From contig NZ_KB235941.1 of NCBI RefSeq assembly GCF_000332315.1, positions 309,751 through 354,664 on the forward strand: DNA of 44,914 nucleotides. Direction: 5' to 3'. The translations under genes were made by a program, and so were the position numbers. How positions within the stretch are numbered: position 1 is the first letter of the stretch; every line of letters begins with the position of its first letter. The notes under the pieces are model-generated. The model saw only the letters and a program-made list of their open reading frames with translations. It was not told the origin of the DNA and did not search any database. Below are positions 42,489-44,914 of the stretch, one piece after another. Source of the DNA: Prochlorothrix hollandica PCC 9006 = CALU 1027 (GTDB lineage: Bacteria; Cyanobacteriota; Cyanobacteriia; Prochlorotrichales; Prochlorotrichaceae).

Positions 42489-43933
42489 TAATTGCGGGTT
42501 TGGAGTTTGTGGACAAGGGCAGCGAAGGGATCCCAATCATTGGCCTGATCGATGGCTTCCCACACCGCCTCAATGTGGGGACGGGTGAGATAGGTGTGGC
42601 CATTGTGGCGATCGAGGCAGTTTTGCACCCCCTTGAGGGCGGCAGCATCACAGGCTTGCAACAACAGATGGTAACAACCGCGCCAGGTTTGCCACACCTC
42701 CGCTGAAGGCGCTTGGCTGTCGGTGTCCGGGTCTGCATTGCTGAACAGATCCAGGGGAATCAAGTCGATGTTGTCCCGCCATCGGGGTTGAAACTGGTGG
42801 CGCAGACGGCTGAAAAAGTCCCCATAGCCCACCTGGGTCATTTGCAACAGTTCCAGGGTCGATCGCACCAACTCCAGCCCTAGGGAGTCGTCCACGGTCT
42901 CAAATCCCAAGCGGTTGAGCATCCGTTGCACATAGGCGCGGCGGAAGGTTTCATCAAAGGCTTGCAGTTGTCCATCCCAATCCAGATCCGGCAGGGCCAG
43001 GGCCAAGGGCCGTTGCAGCCATTCCAAATTCAGCTTGCAGATGGGGGCTTGGTTGCCATAGGCATAGCGGCCATAGTGATCGAAATAGGCGGCTGTAAAC
43101 CGAGGATTATAGGTGGGAATAAAGCCATAGGGTCCGTAGTCAAAGCTTTCCCCCGTAATGGACATATTGTCGGTGTTGAGGACGGCATGGCAGAAGCCCA
43201 CGCTCATCCACTGGGCGGCGAGGGTGGCCACCCGTTGCACCAACTCCCCATAGAACCGGAGAGGGGCATCGGCTTCCCCCTTGAGGTGGGGATAATACAT
43301 GGCAATGACATGGTTCAGCAAGCGCTCGATCAGGTCTTTGCGCCCCAAATAGTGGTAGCGCTCGAAGGTGCCAAAGCGGATGTGGGAGCGGCTGAAGCGC
43401 ACCATCACCGCCGATCGCGTGGGGGAGGGTTCATCGCCCCGCCACAGTTGCTCCCCCGTTTCCACTAAGCTCAAACAGCGGGAGGTGCGCACCCCCAGGG
43501 CATGGAGGGCTTCCGAGGCCAGGACTTCCCGCACTCCCCCTTTCAGGGTCAACCGCCCATCTCCCCCCCGGCTCCAGGGGGTCATGCCAGAGCCTTTGGT
43601 GCCGAAGTCATAGAGTTCTCCATCTTGGCCCCGCACTTGGCCCTGGAGGAAGCCCCGCCCATCCCCCAGGTGGGGGTTATATTCCCCAAACTGATAGCCG
43701 TGGTAGCGCAGGGCGATGAGGGGATAGCGGCCTTGGAATTGGCCAAAGGCTTCGATGAAGTGATCGTCGGTGACCTGGGCGCGATCGAGGCCCAACTGGG
43801 GCAGGAGGTCATCATTGCGAAACCGCAACAGGTGCTGGGGAAATTCCGCCGCAGCTACCACGTCGTAGTAGTCATCCCCCAGGCTTTCAAAGGCAGGCTC
43901 GTAGGGCAGAGATAGGAAGGGGTTGGGGTTCAC
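42488..43933 (-). CDS. selO: Protein adenylyltransferase SelO (YdiU/UPF0061)
   Basis: A pseudokinase-fold enzyme that transfers AMP to Ser/Thr/Tyr of target proteins, linked to redox stress responses in other organisms. 481 residues. Key motifs are intact: [32 protein letters not shown], then [26 protein letters not shown] carrying the metal-binding Asn and Asp. The C-terminal redox Cys/Sec tail of some SelO proteins is absent; the protein ends HKLQTRN next to an R3 element. The start is a GTG overlapping the upstream gene's TGA by 4 bp. Confidence 0.93.
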   Translation of the reverse strand: MNPNPFLSLPYEPAFESLGDDYYDVVAAAEFPQHLLRFRNDDLLPQLGLDRAQVTDDHFIEAFGQFQGRYPLIALRYHGYQFGEYNPHLGDGRGFLQGQVRGQDGELYDFGTKGSGMTPWSRGGDGRLTLKGGVREVLASEALHALGVRTSRCLSLVETGEQLWRGDEPSPTRSAVMVRFSRSHIRFGTFERYHYLGRKDLIERLLNHVIAMYYPHLKGEADAPLRFYGELVQRVATLAAQWMSVGFCHAVLNTDNMSITGESFDYGPYGFIPTYNPRFTAAYFDHYGRYAYGNQAPICKLNLEWLQRPLALALPDLDWDGQLQAFDETFRRAYVQRMLNRLGFETVDDSLGLELVRSTLELLQMTQVGYGDFFSRLRHQFQPRWRDNIDLIPLDLFSNADPDTDSQAPSAEVWQTWRGCYHLLLQACDAAALKGVQNCLDRHNGHTYLTRPHIEAVWEAIDQANDWDPFAALVHKLQTRN

Positions 43934-44577
43934 GGGGTTTGGGGACGGAGGGACGTTCCCAGGCTAACCCTAGGGCAGGGTTTTTGTATAGTCGGCTTCA
44001 GGGAACGCCGACAGGAAAGGCCGACAGGAAAGGCCGACAGGGACCCACAGGCTTCTGACCGTTGCAGATCCAGATAATTGACAAAGCTGCGGCTACTGAT
44101 CCATTCGTAGGTCAGGGCGATGCCTCCCCCCAAGCAAAAGGTCGTGGTGTGGAAGGTGCCCCCCTCCCCTTCATCGTCCTGGATCCGTTGGCGGTAGTGG
44201 GGATCGGTGGCGGCAACAGGGGTGCCAAAGAGGGCAGCATAGACCCCATCGAAGGCGCTGGGATAAAAGTCGGGAGAGTCCAGTTGGCCGGGGGGAATGT
44301 CAAAGCCTTGGCCGATGCGAATGCGATCGGCGCGGTGGTTCACAAAGTCTACGGCTAAGGTCAGGGGGTCGCTGTGGAGAAAGAGGGGTCTCAGGCGCTG
44401 GGGATTGTAGGTGTAGGTGATGTGGCGATCGATGCCCCCTAGGCGCACGGTGAGCTTGCTCCAATAGGGTCCTAAGGTTTGTTCAACGGTGGCGGGATCT
44501 TGACCCAAAATTCCCAGTGCTGTTGGAGGGGCGTGGCTTTCCATCTCCATAGCCAGGACAAAATGCCAAGGAATCAT
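43930..44577 (-). CDS. Unknown protein coupled to selO
   Basis: 215 residues, not recognised. [24 protein letters not shown] opens a region with strands and tyrosines ([16 protein letters not shown]) and a helix-rich middle, with no signal peptide. The last 45 residues contain a 14-bp DNA repeat (44009-44042, GACAGGAAAGGCC) and look like read-through sequence. The gene's TGA overlaps the GTG of selO (GTGA), so the two are translated from one message. An internal ATG at 44550 is an alternative start. Confidence 0.6.
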   Translation of the reverse strand: MIPWHFVLAMEMESHAPPTALGILGQDPATVEQTLGPYWSKLTVRLGGIDRHITYTYNPQRLRPLFLHSDPLTLAVDFVNHRADRIRIGQGFDIPPGQLDSPDFYPSAFDGVYAALFGTPVAATDPHYRQRIQDDEGEGGTFHTTTFCLGGGIALTYEWISSRSFVNYLDLQRSEACGSLSAFPVGLSCRRSLKPTIQKPCPRVSLGTSLRPQTP

Positions 44578-44914
44578 TTATTTCAAGCTGAAACGATTAA
44601 TCTTCGTTAAATGCCTGGTACGGTTACGTTCGTAATAACGACTTCAGTCGTTCCCCTCCAGGAAACTATGCACCAGAGCGACTGAAGTCGCTACTACAAA
44701 CCAGAGCCTGGGACAGTTACCTTCCCCCTATGGGTACCTACCGTGTACTCACCTATCGATCGAAACCTCGAAGTTTCTGTAGGATGCGTTAGCGATAGCG
44801 TAACGCATTAAAGCCTGACCCTGCGGTGCGTTACGGCTCTGCCCAGCAATTTCAATTTTAGAATGTAGCGGGAGATACAGAAATCACAGAGAAGGTCAAG
44901 GCGAAGATGAAAAG
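44578..44914. other. Terminal intergenic region with two palindromic repeats
   Basis: Contains an inverted-repeat unit with ends GTAATAACGACTTCAGTCG and GCGACTGAAGTCGCTACTAC (44628-44700). A second lies at 44779-44836 and starts GTAGGATGCGTTAGCG, with GCGTAACGC and GGTGCGTTACG arms. Both types are familiar as dispersed cyanobacterial repeats. No gene is visible before the window ends. Confidence 0.6.

Overview
The window is about 45 kb of a cyanobacterial chromosome. Lineage evidence: psbZ (photosystem II), a CcsA-type cytochrome c assembly gene, ferredoxin-thioredoxin reductase catalytic subunit, SufR, a plastid-type pyruvate dehydrogenase E2, small families known from cyanobacteria, and very frequent HIP1 octamers (GCGATCGC). 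The one-piece tmRNA argues against the marine Synechococcus/Prochlorococcus group, whose tmRNA is split in two. I cannot name the genus; the moderately high GC and repeat load would fit something like Prochlorothrix, but that is a guess.

Layout, left to right. 0.5-4.4 kb: a leftward fatty-acid/phospholipid initiation cluster plsX-fabH-fabD. 5-6.3 kb: rightward pdhC (E2). 6.6-7.0 kb: leftward ssrA (tmRNA). 7.4-9.5 kb: aroB facing a small [2Fe-2S] ferredoxin-like gene and ribH. 9.8 kb: psbZ. 10-14 kb: a GT2 glycosyltransferase, a Uma2-family gene and rmlD. 14.2-16.6 kb: the outer-membrane assembly protein Omp85/BamA. 17-19 kb: tRNA-Asp, trpC, a small unknown and a DUF4079 membrane protein. 19.4-22 kb: a membrane pentapeptide-repeat protein and an orphan Mn/Zn-binding lipoprotein. 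23.3 kb: a single-domain response regulator. 24.3-27.2 kb: a YgjP-type metallopeptidase diverging from murJ. 27.4-35 kb: the Fe-S assembly cluster ftrC-sufB-(unknown)-sufC-sufD-sufS, leftward, diverging from sufR. 35-44.6 kb: two small unknowns, a secreted LamG-like protein, a cNMP-binding domain protein, an HtrA protease, ccsA, hisG, selO and a translationally coupled unknown gene.

The suf locus is the best resolved system. Two copies of CAAC-N6-GTTG, the SufR operator known from Synechocystis, lie between ftrC and sufR. No copy precedes sufB, so the [4Fe-4S] enzyme FtrC appears to head the SufR-controlled Fe-S assembly operon. A protein resembling a PD-(D/E)XK nuclease with lost catalytic residues sits inside this operon.

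The striking non-coding content is an unusually dense population of short mobile-looking repeats. R1 is exactly 99 bp, has imperfect terminal inverted repeats and is flanked by TA in six of seven copies. R2 is 98-99 bp, begins GGGCACCTCGA and ends TCGAGGTGCCC, and has 4-bp target duplications in two copies. R3 is about 80-90 bp with two hairpins. R4 is 173-360 bp and bounded by GGTAACTATTCAGG-type ends. R5 is bounded by GTAGGTTGGGT and its complement. No transposase gene is visible. Short tandem arrays (11-16 bp units) are also everywhere. Several start exactly at a gene's stop codon (psbZ, fabH, sufD); others have expanded inside genes (MurJ and HtrA N-termini, E2 linker, Uma2 protein). An array of five 11-bp direct repeats upstream of the Mn/Zn-binding protein looks like a response-regulator operator.
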